64,000 nucleotides of DNA from DASXTK01 sp036505485 (GTDB lineage: Bacteria > Actinomycetota > Acidimicrobiia > Acidimicrobiales > VFJN01), in assembly GCA_036505485.1 (NCBI GenBank), contig DASXTK010000310.1, positions 1 through 64,000 on the forward strand, in the 5' to 3' direction. Shown here in pieces: positions 26,317 to 34,818 of this stretch. The notes under the pieces are model-generated. The model worked only from the letters and a program-made list of their open reading frames with translations. It searched no databases and was not told the DNA's origin. A program made the translations under genes and the position numbers. Within the stretch, counting starts at the first letter, position 1, and every line of letters begins with the position of its first letter.

Positions 26317-27112
26317 GACGACGCACCTCCTCCCGCAACCGGGCGGTGACCTGGCCGGCCAGCTCGCCCACCTCGGGGGACTCGATCCGCCGGGGCCGGG
26401 CGATGTCCACGTTCAGCACCGCGGTGACCCGGCCGGGCCGGCTCGACAGCACCACGATGCGGTCAGCCAGCCGCGCCGCCTCCCGCACATTGTGGGTGAC
26501 GAACACGATGGTCAGGTCCCGGGCGGTCCACAGGCCCTCCAACTCGTCGTGGAGGATGTCCCGGGTCATGGCGTCCAGGGCGCCGAACGGTTCGTCCATC
26601 AGCAGGACATCGGCGTCCTGGGCGAAGGCCCGAGCCAACGCCACCCGCTGACGCATGCCGCCGGACAGCTCGTGGGGCCGCTTGCGCCCGAACCCGTCCA
26701 GGTGGACGGTCTGCAGGAGGGACTCGACCCGCTCCCGTCGTTCCGCCTTGGGAACGCGCCGCAGCTTGAGCGCCAGTTCCACGTTCTTGGCCACGGTCAG
26801 CCAAGGAAACAGCGCCGCCTCTTGGAACATCAGGCCGGTACGCCCCTCGACCGAGACTTTGCCTGCAGTCGGGCTGTCCAGTCCGGCCAGGAGGTTGAGC
26901 AACGTGCTCTTGCCACAGCCGGACGCCCCCACCACACAGACCAGCTCGCTCGGCTTGACCGCCAGGTCGATCCGGTCCAGTGCCGCTACGCGGTTGCGCC
27001 CCGCGCCGTAGACCTTGGAGACCTGCTCCAGGGTCAGCGCGGGGCGGAGCTCGGACGAGGCGTCGGGGGGAGACGCCCCGTCCGAGACAACCGGTGATGC
27101 CGGAAGGCTCAC
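26303..27112 (-). CDS. ssuB: SsuB-like ABC ATPase
   Basis: A 269-residue ATPase of the nitrate/sulfonate/bicarbonate family: Walker A VGASGCGKSTLLNLLAG, Q-loop FQEAALFPWLTV, signature HELSGGMRQRVALARA, Walker B VLLMDEPFGALD, switch VTHNVREAARLAD. GTG 27112 overlaps the ssuA stop by four bases. It energises uptake with ssuA and ssuC. Confidence 0.92.
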   Translation of the reverse strand: MSLPASPVVSDGASPPDASSELRPALTLEQVSKVYGAGRNRVAALDRIDLAVKPSELVCVVGASGCGKSTLLNLLAGLDSPTAGKVSVEGRTGLMFQEAALFPWLTVAKNVELALKLRRVPKAERRERVESLLQTVHLDGFGRKRPHELSGGMRQRVALARAFAQDADVLLMDEPFGALDAMTRDILHDELEGLWTARDLTIVFVTHNVREAARLADRIVVLSSRPGRVTAVLNVDIARPRRIESPEVGELAGQVTARLREEVRRHAHS

Positions 27113-28254
27113 AAGCCTTCTACCTCTGCCTCACCGCGGGCCTTGAGCAGGTCGTTGAGGATGTCCAGGCTGTAGATGCCGTCGAGATCGACATCGTCCA
27201 GCAGACCTACCGCCACCGCGTCGTCCTTGGATTTGTTCAGCGACGAGGCGATCGGGTCCCAGGTGAAGGTCAGGCTCTCCCAGGCGCCCTGGATGGTCTC
27301 GTCCTTGAGGCGCTTCTGGGTCAGAGCCTCGATGCCGTCGTTGGTGGTCTTCTGGGCCGTCGCTGCATCGGCGTTGGCCTTGTCGATGGAGTCGAGCAGG
27401 CCGTCGATCAGAGCCCGCACGTTCTCGGGGTGGGCCTCCAGGTAGTCGGTGCGCACGATCAGGTGGGTGGTGACGAACTGACCGTCGGGCCACAGCTCCT
27501 TCTCGTCGACCAGCACATGGCCGCCGCCCTCGAGCACCAGGCGGGTGGCCCACGGCTCGGGCACCCAGGCCCCGTCGATCTGGCCGCCCTGGAAGGCGGT
27601 CAGGGTGTCGGCGTTCTCCTGGTTGACGATCTTGACGTCACCGCCGCCGGTCTGGTCGGTCTCGTAGCCCTTGTCCTTCAGCCAGGCCCGCAACGCCACG
27701 TCCTGGGTGTTGCCCAACGAAGGCGAGGCCAGTGTCTTGCCCGCGAGGTCCTCGGGGCTGGTGATGGCGCTGGAGACGACCAGCGCGGCGCCGCCGGAGG
27801 TGGTGCCGGCCACGATGCGCAGGTCACCGCCGACTTCCTGGGACCGGGCGAAGCCGTTGATGGCCGGGTTGGGACCGATGAAGGTGGCGTCGATGGAGTT
27901 CGACTCCAGCGCCTCGACCGCCTCGGTCCCGGTCGGGAAGGTCTGGGGCTTGAGCTCGGCGTCACCCAGCTTGTCTTGGAAGATGCCGTCGTCGACGCCG
28001 ATGATGGCCGGCGCATGGGTCACGTTGGGGAAGTAGCCCAGCCGCAGCTCGCCGCTGGGGGCCTTGGCCGTGCCCAGGTCCGCGGTCCCGGCCTCGTCAC
28101 CGCTGCTCCCGCCGCCGCCGGTCGAGGCCTTGTCGTCGTCATCGCCGCACGCCGCCGCCACCAACCCCAACACCACCAGGACACTCAGAATCGACCAGGA
28201 CCAGCGTCTTCCCGCCCGTCCGGCCCGCCCGTTTAGAACAAAGTCGATTGACAT
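27109..28254 (-). CDS. ssuA: SsuA-like sulfonate/nitrate-type binding lipoprotein
   Basis: A 381-residue solute-binding lipoprotein. The signal ends in the lipobox GLVAAACGDDD. The domain begins LRLGYFPNVTHAPAIIG, a hallmark of the SsuA/TauA/NrtA fold; GPNPAINGF and GTTSGGAALVV line the ligand cleft, and VPEPWATRLV is typical. It catches the substrate outside the membrane. ATG 28254 gives the complete signal. First gene of ssuABC, divergent from the iclR gene. Confidence 0.92.
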   Translation of the reverse strand: MSIDFVLNGRAGRAGRRWSWSILSVLVVLGLVAAACGDDDDKASTGGGGSSGDEAGTADLGTAKAPSGELRLGYFPNVTHAPAIIGVDDGIFQDKLGDAELKPQTFPTGTEAVEALESNSIDATFIGPNPAINGFARSQEVGGDLRIVAGTTSGGAALVVSSAITSPEDLAGKTLASPSLGNTQDVALRAWLKDKGYETDQTGGGDVKIVNQENADTLTAFQGGQIDGAWVPEPWATRLVLEGGGHVLVDEKELWPDGQFVTTHLIVRTDYLEAHPENVRALIDGLLDSIDKANADAATAQKTTNDGIEALTQKRLKDETIQGAWESLTFTWDPIASSLNKSKDDAVAVGLLDDVDLDGIYSLDILNDLLKARGEAEVEGL

Positions 28255-28296
28255 AGTGGGTTTTCTACATCGCGGAACCGAATTTCGCAACCGACA

Positions 28297-28350
28297 CTGT
28301 TCTGTGACCTGCCTGCCGCGCCCTGGCGCGGCAGGCAGGTCACAGAACAG
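28297..28350. repeat. perfect 26-bp-arm palindrome, family B copy 1
   Basis: Arms at 28,297-28,322 and 28,325-28,350 match perfectly around two bases. It lies in the divergent region between ssuA and the iclR gene. The outer TTCTGTGACCT and inner GCCGCGCC segments recur at 43,562. A place between divergent promoters does not suit a terminator. Confidence 0.92.
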
Positions 28351-28378
28351 ATCCCGGGCCGTGTGTGAAGATCGGGGC

Positions 28379-29137
28379 GTGCAAGAGGCTCGATCCGGAG
28401 CGCAATCTGTCGAGCGGGCGTTGTCCGTCCTGAGGGCGTTCGAGGCCAGTCCCGGAGCGCTGGGGATCACCGAGGTCGCCGCCCACACCGGGCTGTCGAT
28501 CAGCACCGCCCACCGGCTCACCCGGGCCTTGTGCGCCGGTGGCCTGCTGCGGCAGGATCCGCGCAGCGAGCGCTACCAGCTCGGCCCCACCCTGGTCGTG
28601 CTGGGCCGCCGGGCCGAGGACCAGCTGGGCTACGCCCACACCCTTCCCATCCTCGAGGAGTTGGCCGAGGTGACCGACGAGTCGGTCAACCTGGGCATCC
28701 ACTCCGGCACCGAGGTGGTCGTGGTGCTGGACGTCCCGTCCCGCCAACCGCTGCGCTTCAACCAGAGCGAGGGCACCCGGGTCCCCATCCACACCTCGGC
28801 CATGGGCAAGTGCCTGCTGGCCTTCACCCACGACCCCATGGCCGCGGTCGAAGCCCTGGGCCGGCTGCATCGCCTGACCGACCGGACGATCACCAACCGG
28901 CCGGCCCTACTGGAGGAGCTGGACCTGACCCGGGCGCGGGGCTGGGCCGTCAACGACGAGGAGCGCCACACCGGTGTCCGGGCCGTCGCCGCCCCAGTCC
29001 TCGCCAGCGATGGCACCGCTGTGGCCGCCGTCGCAGTCCAAGGACCCGCCATCCGCCTCGACGACGCCGCCATCACCGCTGCAACCAAACACCTCCTCGC
29101 CGCCACCGCCCGGGTCTCCCCCCTCCTGTCCGGCTGA
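28379..29137 (+). CDS. IclR-family regulator
   Basis: A 252-residue regulator with an N-terminal HTH (SVERALSVLRAFEAS, ITEVAAHTGLSISTAHRLTRAL) and a C-terminal IclR effector domain (SAMGKCLLAF, RARGWAVNDEE, VRAVAAPV). GTG 28379 is chosen; an in-frame GTG 28361 would add six residues. It is divergent from ssuABC and precedes cysteine dioxygenase and rhodanese genes, so it may coordinate sulfonate uptake and cysteine breakdown. The effector is unknown. Confidence 0.92.
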   Translation: MQEARSGAQSVERALSVLRAFEASPGALGITEVAAHTGLSISTAHRLTRALCAGGLLRQDPRSERYQLGPTLVVLGRRAEDQLGYAHTLPILEELAEVTDESVNLGIHSGTEVVVVLDVPSRQPLRFNQSEGTRVPIHTSAMGKCLLAFTHDPMAAVEALGRLHRLTDRTITNRPALLEELDLTRARGWAVNDEERHTGVRAVAAPVLASDGTAVAAVAVQGPAIRLDDAAITAATKHLLAATARVSPLLSG

Positions 29138-29186
29138 CAGAAACGGCTGTTGTGGGATTGGATTCCGTGATGTAGAAATATGACCC

Positions 29187-29723
29187 ATGCAGTCAGCTTT
29201 AGCCGCCGAGCGGGAGCTCTCGTTACCTGACCATCTCCGGGCGGACATTGCGGTGGGGATCGCGCAGGTGCCGGAGGCGTGGCGGTGGTTGGTTCGGCAT
29301 GACCCTGCTCGGCGACATCCGGTCCGGCTGGTCGCCACGGCGGCCTACGAGGTGTGGGTCATCGGCTGGACCAAGGATCAGCACGTCCAGCCGCACGATC
29401 ACGGCGGATCGGCGGCGACGGTGCTGGTCGCCGAGGGCGAGCTGACCGAGCTGAGCCTGACCGGGCAGCGGCGGCAGCTGGTGCCCGGGGTTCCGTACCA
29501 CCTGGGCGCCGATGTGGTGCACGACGTGGTCAACCAGGCCGACACCCCGGCCACGAGCGTTCACATCTACGCTCCGCCGCTGCGCTCGATGACCTACTAC
29601 GACCCTGCGAACGGCCAGCCGGTCCGCACCGCCACGGTGGAGGAGGAGATCCCGGTGCTGTCGCATTGGTATGGCGCCCGCCTGTTGCACCCCACCGCCG
29701 GATCCCGGAGCATTCGGACATGA
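29187..29723 (+). CDS. cdo: cysteine dioxygenase
   Basis: A 178-residue type I cysteine dioxygenase. The cupin metal motif is VQPHDHGGSAATVLVAEGEL, and the third His is in VVHDVVNQ, followed by SVHIYAPPL. It oxidises cysteine to cysteine sulfinate with O2 and Fe(II). The rhodanese gene downstream overlaps it by four bases (ATGA). It links sulfur uptake by SsuABC with oxidation. Confidence 0.92.
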   Translation: MQSALAAERELSLPDHLRADIAVGIAQVPEAWRWLVRHDPARRHPVRLVATAAYEVWVIGWTKDQHVQPHDHGGSAATVLVAEGELTELSLTGQRRQLVPGVPYHLGADVVHDVVNQADTPATSVHIYAPPLRSMTYYDPANGQPVRTATVEEEIPVLSHWYGARLLHPTAGSRSIRT

Positions 29724-30103
29724 GCACTCCGTCCATCGACCGCTACCTAGAGCAGGTGCGCGCTGGTCTGCCGACCCGGGCCAAGCCCGACGATCTGGCC
29801 CAGGTCTGGGCCCAGGGTGGGCTGGTGATCGACACCCGGCCCAGCGAGCTCCGCAACCGCGACGGCGAGCTGCCGGGCGCCCTGGTGGTGGATCGCAACG
29901 TGCTCGAGTGGCGGCTCGATCCCACCAGCCCCCACCGGCTAGCCGAGGTCACCGGCCCCGATCAGGAGATGGTCGTGGTCTGCAACGAGGGCTATGCCTC
30001 GTCCCTCGCCGCGGCGACCCTGCAGCAGCTCGGTCTGCGGCACGCCACCGACCTCGACGGCGGGTTTCAGGCCTGGCGCCGCTATCACAACAACGGTGTC
30101 TGA
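29720..30103 (+). CDS. single-domain rhodanese
   Basis: A 127-residue rhodanese-fold sulfurtransferase. LVIDTRPSELRNRDGELPGA is the N-terminal signature, and the active-site loop is VVVCNEGYASSLAA with the catalytic Cys. A Cdo-rhodanese operon is a known actinobacterial pairing and may handle persulfide or sulfur transfer after cysteine oxidation. ATG 29720 overlaps the cdo stop. Confidence 0.92.
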   Translation: MSTPSIDRYLEQVRAGLPTRAKPDDLAQVWAQGGLVIDTRPSELRNRDGELPGALVVDRNVLEWRLDPTSPHRLAEVTGPDQEMVVVCNEGYASSLAAATLQQLGLRHATDLDGGFQAWRRYHNNGV

Positions 30104-30182
30104 TCGCCACGAGATCCGGCTTCGACGCCAAAAAGCCACGTAAACGTACGCAAACGAACATGGTCCCTACGAGGCGCGTAGC

Positions 30183-31166
30183 ATGGCCCGCGGTCACAGA
30201 GCCCAGTGGCTGGGGGAAGGGCGGGCCGAGGTGGACGAGACGACGCCGGGTTGGTTCCCGGATCCGAGCGGTCGCCATGCGCGGCGCTATTGGAACGGAA
30301 TTCGCTGGTCGCGACACGTAGAGGATGGGGGTGTTCGGTCGGTCGACCCCTATGCAGCCGGCACCACGACCGTGATCCCGCCGGCACCGCTGCTCCAACG
30401 ACAAGACATACCCCTCGAGCGGCCCGGGACGCGGGCCCACCGGTCGACCGGGGCGACCCGCACGATCGGTCTGGACCGGCCCATCGGCTCGCGGCCGCAA
30501 ACCGGCCCGACACCGCCGATCAGGCTGGACCACGGTGGTGGTCGTAGCCGGATCCCGGTCCTCGTCGTGGCGCTCGCCCTGCTGATGGGTGCCGCCGCGG
30601 CAGTGGTCGTGGCCGGCGCGGTCCGCGACGACGGAGGCAACGGGCCGGGCCCTACGGAGATGTCCCAAAAGCAACAGTTCACCAACCACATCTCGGGCTA
30701 CGTCTTCGACACCGGGGTCGGCTCCATCGATCAGACCCAGGCCAATTGCCTCGCCGATCAGCTGGTCACAACCCTGGGGGTCGACCACTTGGCCGAGCTG
30801 GACATCCTCCACAGCCTGGATGTGGGACGGGGTACGGAGGGTCGACTCTCATCGATCCTCAGCGGGCCGGAAGCTCAGGAGGCCTACCACTCGGCCTTCG
30901 AGTGCCTCGACGATGCCAGCCTGGTCGGCTTCATGGCCCGGTCGTTCCCGCCGGAGAGCGAGATCGGACCGGAACGGGCCCAGTGCATGGTGCAGGGCTG
31001 GCTGGACGGCATGGGCCGCGACCCGCTCATCGCCATGTACACGACGTTCGCCACCCAGGGGCTGGCGGCCGACATGTCCGCGGTCATCACCCCCGAGCAA
31101 CAGGACGTGGTCATCGGCGTAGCTGGAGGCTGCACCGACCCACCTTCTCCCGCTCCCACCCCCTGA
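30183..31166 (+). CDS. DUF2510 membrane protein, paralogue 1
   Basis: A 327-residue protein of unknown role. The N-terminal DUF2510 motif is PGWFPDPSGRHARRYWNG; after a Pro/Arg-rich linker comes one membrane helix (IPVLVVALALLMGAAAAVVVA). The C-terminal ~170 residues outside have paired cysteines (QANCLADQL, AFECLDD, AQCMVQGW, GGCTDP) that could form disulfides. ATG 30183 has GAGG upstream; GTG 30231 is the other option. The next gene has the same design. Confidence 0.78.
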   Translation: MARGHRAQWLGEGRAEVDETTPGWFPDPSGRHARRYWNGIRWSRHVEDGGVRSVDPYAAGTTTVIPPAPLLQRQDIPLERPGTRAHRSTGATRTIGLDRPIGSRPQTGPTPPIRLDHGGGRSRIPVLVVALALLMGAAAAVVVAGAVRDDGGNGPGPTEMSQKQQFTNHISGYVFDTGVGSIDQTQANCLADQLVTTLGVDHLAELDILHSLDVGRGTEGRLSSILSGPEAQEAYHSAFECLDDASLVGFMARSFPPESEIGPERAQCMVQGWLDGMGRDPLIAMYTTFATQGLAADMSAVITPEQQDVVIGVAGGCTDPPSPAPTP

Positions 31167-31197
31167 CGACGGCGGAGGATCGACTGCCGGCCGTAAC

Positions 31198-31839
31198 ATG
31201 GCAGACGGCATGAACTCTCCCTCGCCACGGTGGCTGCCGGATCCGACCGGTGACCACGAGTACCGCTATTGGGACGGAACGGCGTGGACCGACGATGTGT
31301 CCGACGCCGGGGTCACCTCCACCGACCCGATGGGCGACGACGCGGCGGCGCCGGCCGAGGATGCCGCCGGCGTCGACGCTCCCGGGCCCGGATCCGACCC
31401 CGCCGACGACGACCTGACCGCAGAGGCACCCATTCGGGCCCCGGCCGGCAAGCCTCCGGGCCGGTCGACCCGGCTGTTGGTCGGGTTGGGTGTCGTGTTC
31501 GTGGTCCTGCTCGCCGGGATCGCCTTCGTGGTGCTCAACCAGGACGACAACGACAAGACCACCGAAGCCCAACAGAACAGCGATGCCCAGCTCATCGACG
31601 ACATCTCGGTCGGTCTGCGGGAGAGCATGGGCGATCGTCTGACCGACAAGCAGGCCGATTGCCTGGCCGAGTCCATGGTCGAGGAGTTCGGCTCCGATCG
31701 TCTGATCCAGGCTGGATTTGGAGCCGCCAACTCCCCCGATCCCTTCGCCCTGCTGGAGGACAGCGAGGTGTCCACGCTGTTCCAGCTGATCATCTCCTGC
31801 GGCGTCACCGACTTCGGCGGTGACCTCGGCGGCGGCTAG
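31198..31839 (+). CDS. DUF2510 membrane protein, paralogue 2
   Basis: A 213-residue protein with the same order as its upstream neighbour: DUF2510 motif (PRWLPDPTGDHEYRYWDG), acidic linker, one membrane helix (LLVGLGVVFVVLLAGIAFVVL), and a shorter outer domain with KQADCLAESMVEEFG matching TQANCLADQLVTTLG of paralogue 1. The pair arose by tandem duplication. Function unknown. ATG 31198 or 31210. Confidence 0.78.
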   Translation: MADGMNSPSPRWLPDPTGDHEYRYWDGTAWTDDVSDAGVTSTDPMGDDAAAPAEDAAGVDAPGPGSDPADDDLTAEAPIRAPAGKPPGRSTRLLVGLGVVFVVLLAGIAFVVLNQDDNDKTTEAQQNSDAQLIDDISVGLRESMGDRLTDKQADCLAESMVEEFGSDRLIQAGFGAANSPDPFALLEDSEVSTLFQLIISCGVTDFGGDLGGG

Positions 31840-31842
31840 GTG

Positions 31843-32640
31843 CTAGCGGCCGGACCACGTCGGGGGGCGTTTCTGCTCGAAGGCGGCGATGCCTTCGGCG
31901 GCGTCCTCGGTGGCGGCGGTGACCGAGAGCATCGGGTGGAGGAGACGAAGGGACGTGTCGACGTCCTGGTCCCACACCGCATAGAACGCATCCCGGCCCA
32001 GGCGCACGGCTGCGGGTGACTTGGCCGCGAGTGTGGCCGCCAGCTCATCCACCCTCTCGGCCAGCTCGGCTGCCGGAACGACCTGGTTCACGAACCCGAT
32101 GCGTGCTGCCTCCTCGGCGTCGACGCGCCTTCCGCTCAGCATCAGCTCCAGGGCGATCTTGGGCGGCATGGACCGGACCAGCGGCACGGTGACCAGGTGG
32201 GGCCACAGCCCCACGTCCACCTCGGGGACACCGAAGACCGCATCGTCGGCCGCCACCACGAGGTCGCAGGTCAGAGCCAGCCCGAACCCGCCGGCCAAGG
32301 CGTAGCCGCGGACCTGGGCGATGGTCGGCTTGCCGAGCTCGTACAGGTCCCGCAGCAGCCCGGCCAGCTCGCCCCGAGCCTGGTGCAGCTCGAGGAATCC
32401 GGGACCCCGACCCTCGGCCGTGGTCATCTCGGCCAGATCGGCGCCGGCGCAGAAGGCCCGGTCACCGGCTCCGGTCAGCACGCAGACGTGTACATCGGGG
32501 TGGGCCTTGGCCTCGGCGAACGCGTGGCGCAACTCGCGCACCAGCGCCCACGACAGGGCGTTGCGACGTTCGGGACGGTTGATGGTGATGCGGGCGATCG
32601 GTCCCGCCACCTCGTAGAGCAGCGACTCGTAGGCCATCAT
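31843..32640 (-). CDS. enoyl-CoA hydratase/isomerase family protein
   Basis: A 265-residue crotonase-fold enzyme. It has the oxyanion-hole segments DRAFCAGADLAEM and QVRGYALAGGFGLALTCDLVVA; the acidic residue before DVGLWP fits catalytic Glu (VPEVDVGLWP). It would hydrate enoyl-CoA in fatty-acid or amino-acid breakdown, but the exact reaction is uncertain. ATG 32640 or 32637 (tandem Met). Convergent with the DUF2510 gene. Confidence 0.9.
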   Translation of the reverse strand: MMAYESLLYEVAGPIARITINRPERRNALSWALVRELRHAFAEAKAHPDVHVCVLTGAGDRAFCAGADLAEMTTAEGRGPGFLELHQARGELAGLLRDLYELGKPTIAQVRGYALAGGFGLALTCDLVVAADDAVFGVPEVDVGLWPHLVTVPLVRSMPPKIALELMLSGRRVDAEEAARIGFVNQVVPAAELAERVDELAATLAAKSPAAVRLGRDAFYAVWDQDVDTSLRLLHPMLSVTAATEDAAEGIAAFEQKRPPTWSGR

Positions 32641-32648
32641 CTACCAGG

Positions 32649-32966
32649 ATGGCCCAAACGCCCGCCCACCCTGGAGACCCATCGGCCGACCCGGTGCTGG
32701 TCCGCCGCCGCCAACTGGCCCGCTGGGCCGAGTTGGGTCAGCGTCTGGGCTATCTGCTCTTCGGGATAGCCATCGTGCTGTTCGTTGTGGCCACAATTAC
32801 CGAGCTCCCCCGGGCTATTGTGGCCGCAATCATTGCCTCCATGGCGTTGGGGTCGGTGGTGCTCGCACCCTCGATCGTCGTGGGTTACGGCGTGCGAGCG
32901 GCCGACCGCGAGGACCGGGAACGGGCAACTGCCACAAGGCGGCAACAAGGAAACGTCTCTCCGTAG
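32649..32966 (+). CDS. small two-helix membrane protein
   Basis: A 105-residue hypothetical protein with two membrane helices (LGYLLFGIAIVLFVVATIT and IVAAIIASMALGSVVLAPSIVV) and a basic C-terminal tail. Divergent from the enoyl-CoA hydratase gene, eight bases away. No family was recognised. Confidence 0.65.
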   Translation: MAQTPAHPGDPSADPVLVRRRQLARWAELGQRLGYLLFGIAIVLFVVATITELPRAIVAAIIASMALGSVVLAPSIVVGYGVRAADREDRERATATRRQQGNVSP

Positions 32967-33018
32967 CTTGACCGACGCGGAGAGCGTCAAGTGTTAGCGT
33001 CGCGTACGCCTCCAGCGG

Positions 33019-33034
33019 GTTACCGTGGGGTAAC
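33019..33034. promoter_or_regulatory. operator palindrome GTTACC-N4-GGTAAC (tetR)
   Basis: A perfect six-base inverted repeat with spacer GTGG, 21 bases upstream of the TetR start. The identical half-sites with the same spacing recur upstream of the acyl-CoA dehydrogenase at 36,082. It is the likely autoregulatory site of the TetR protein. Confidence 0.7.
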
Positions 33035-33055
33035 ACCGAGGAAGATAGGAGCAAC

Positions 33056-33649
33056 GTGTCGACACGGCTTCCTGCGGCCAGACGCCGTCGTCAGCTTCTC
33101 GAGGTCTCTCTGCGCGTCTTCGCCGACCAAGGCTTCTACGTCACCTCGATGAGCGACATCGCCGAAGCCGCCGGCGTCACCAAGCCGGTGCTCTATCAAC
33201 ACTTCGCGTCGAAGCGTGACCTCTACTCCCAGCTGCTCGACGAGGTGGGCAATCAACTCCAGGAAGCCATCACCAAGGCGGTTGCCTCCGCGGGCTCGGG
33301 CCGCGAGATGGTGGAGGAAGGCTTCTCCGCCTACTTCAACTTCGTCGACTCCCACCGCGACGCCTTCCAGATCTTCTACGCCAGCGGCTCGTGGCGCGAC
33401 GAGGAGTTCTCCGCCCAGGTCCATGAGGTCGAGAACTTGCTGGCCGAACAGGTGGCGGGGCTGATCGAGATCGAGGGCATCAGCGACGAGCAGCGCCAGC
33501 TGCTGGGTCATGGGATCGTCGGGATGATCGAGGGCGCCAGCACCCACTGGTTGTCGTCGCGGGCCACGGCCGATCCCGGGGAGCTGACCCGCCAACTGGC
33601 CGACCTGGCCTGGCGCGGTCTGCGCGGCGTCCGCCCCGAGCACCAGTAG
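33056..33649 (+). CDS. TetR-family regulator, probable acyl-CoA metabolism repressor
   Basis: A 197-residue repressor. The HTH is FADQGFYVTSMSDIAEAAGVTKPVLYQHF, ending in the family's YQHF motif; the C-terminal part is a ligand-binding helical domain. GTG 33056 has TAGGAG upstream. The palindrome at 33,019 and its twin at 36,082 place this gene and the acyl-CoA dehydrogenase in one small regulon. A fatty acyl-CoA ligand is plausible (inference). Confidence 0.9.
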   Translation: MSTRLPAARRRRQLLEVSLRVFADQGFYVTSMSDIAEAAGVTKPVLYQHFASKRDLYSQLLDEVGNQLQEAITKAVASAGSGREMVEEGFSAYFNFVDSHRDAFQIFYASGSWRDEEFSAQVHEVENLLAEQVAGLIEIEGISDEQRQLLGHGIVGMIEGASTHWLSSRATADPGELTRQLADLAWRGLRGVRPEHQ

Positions 33650-33658
33650 CAACCACCT

Positions 33659-34699
33659 CTAGCTCGTCGTCAGCTCCTGTTCGAGCTGGGCCAGCTTGGC
33701 CAGGAAGTCGTCCTTGAACTGACGGAACCTCTCCTCGATCGCCTGCAGATCCTTGAGGGAGATCTGGCGGTGGAGCTCGTCGTTGTAGAAGTCGAGCAGC
33801 TCCCGCTCGTCGGTGGTTCCACGGATGCGCAGGGAACAGGTTGCGAAGTCCGCAGCCCGTTGGGCGTCTCGCAGGGTCATCGCGTACAACGCCGAGTCGG
33901 GGGCCCAGCGCAGGGTCTGCGGGAAGGCGGCCCGGTTGTCCTGCCGGGTGCTGAACAGCGTGAGGTACGAAGCCGAATCGCAGATCTCGACGCGGTCGAA
34001 GTTGGGACGGGGCGTCAGGACCAGCTCGATCTTGGCGTGGGCGTGACGGCTCAGGAACAGGCCCATGACGCAGAGGTCCACCGCCTCGACCAGGGCCCGC
34101 TGCACGGCTTCCTTCCCTGGGGCAACATCGGTGATCGCATATTCGTGCTGGATCCGGGTCTCGATGGCCTGCTCGCTGTTGGGATCGCCGACGATCACCT
34201 GCACGTCGTTGATGCGGTGTGTGACCGAGAGGAGCCGAGGTCCCACGTACCTTCCGGTCAGGCCGTAGAAGATGTACCGATCGGTGCCTTGCAGGTCCTC
34301 GGACAGGTCGTGGTTGAACCGGCCGTCGAAGCTCATGGCCTCGCCGTAACTGGCCAGCGGGACGTACAGCCGTTGCTGCTCCCGGTGAACGTCGAGCATG
34401 CGATCGGCGGCGGACTGCACCGCGCCATAAACCGTCTCGGTGACCAGCCGCTCGCTGACCCGGTTGGTGATCAGGATCTGCAGCGTCGAGAACACCGTGG
34501 CCGCCAACAAGCTGATGGCCAGGCCCTGCCAGAGGATCCGCGCCGTGCCGGTCGTGTTGGCCGCGAAGACGAACATCAGCACGCTGAGGATCAGCGAAAC
34601 CAGGAAGAAGATGGTGAAGAGGCTGATGTGAAGCCCCTTCAACAGCTGTAGCGCCGTTCCTGTCCGCCGCGCCTCGGGGATGCCCGTCTCTTCCCCCAT
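33659..34699 (-). CDS. membrane protein of unknown function
   Basis: A 346-residue protein with two adjoining membrane helices near the N-terminus (ISLFTIFFLVSLILSVLMFVF and ILWQGLAISLLAATVF), then a soluble domain of about 250 residues, ending in a coiled-coil-like tail (LQAIEERFRQFKDDFLAKLAQLEQE). The cytoplasmic part is not a domain I can name. ATG 34699 follows no clear ribosome binding site. Between tetR and the acyl-CoA dehydrogenase, on the latter's strand. Confidence 0.75.
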   Translation of the reverse strand: MGEETGIPEARRTGTALQLLKGLHISLFTIFFLVSLILSVLMFVFAANTTGTARILWQGLAISLLAATVFSTLQILITNRVSERLVTETVYGAVQSAADRMLDVHREQQRLYVPLASYGEAMSFDGRFNHDLSEDLQGTDRYIFYGLTGRYVGPRLLSVTHRINDVQVIVGDPNSEQAIETRIQHEYAITDVAPGKEAVQRALVEAVDLCVMGLFLSRHAHAKIELVLTPRPNFDRVEICDSASYLTLFSTRQDNRAAFPQTLRWAPDSALYAMTLRDAQRAADFATCSLRIRGTTDERELLDFYNDELHRQISLKDLQAIEERFRQFKDDFLAKLAQLEQELTTS

Positions 34700-34818
34700 T
34701 TGCCCAAGTCTATGGCCGACACGGAGCGTCACCGGGCCGGTACTCGACAGTTGTGTCACCCCGTGCGGGCCGCAGGGGCGGCGCTGACATCGACCTCCGC
34801 CCTGGCTGAGACGATCGA

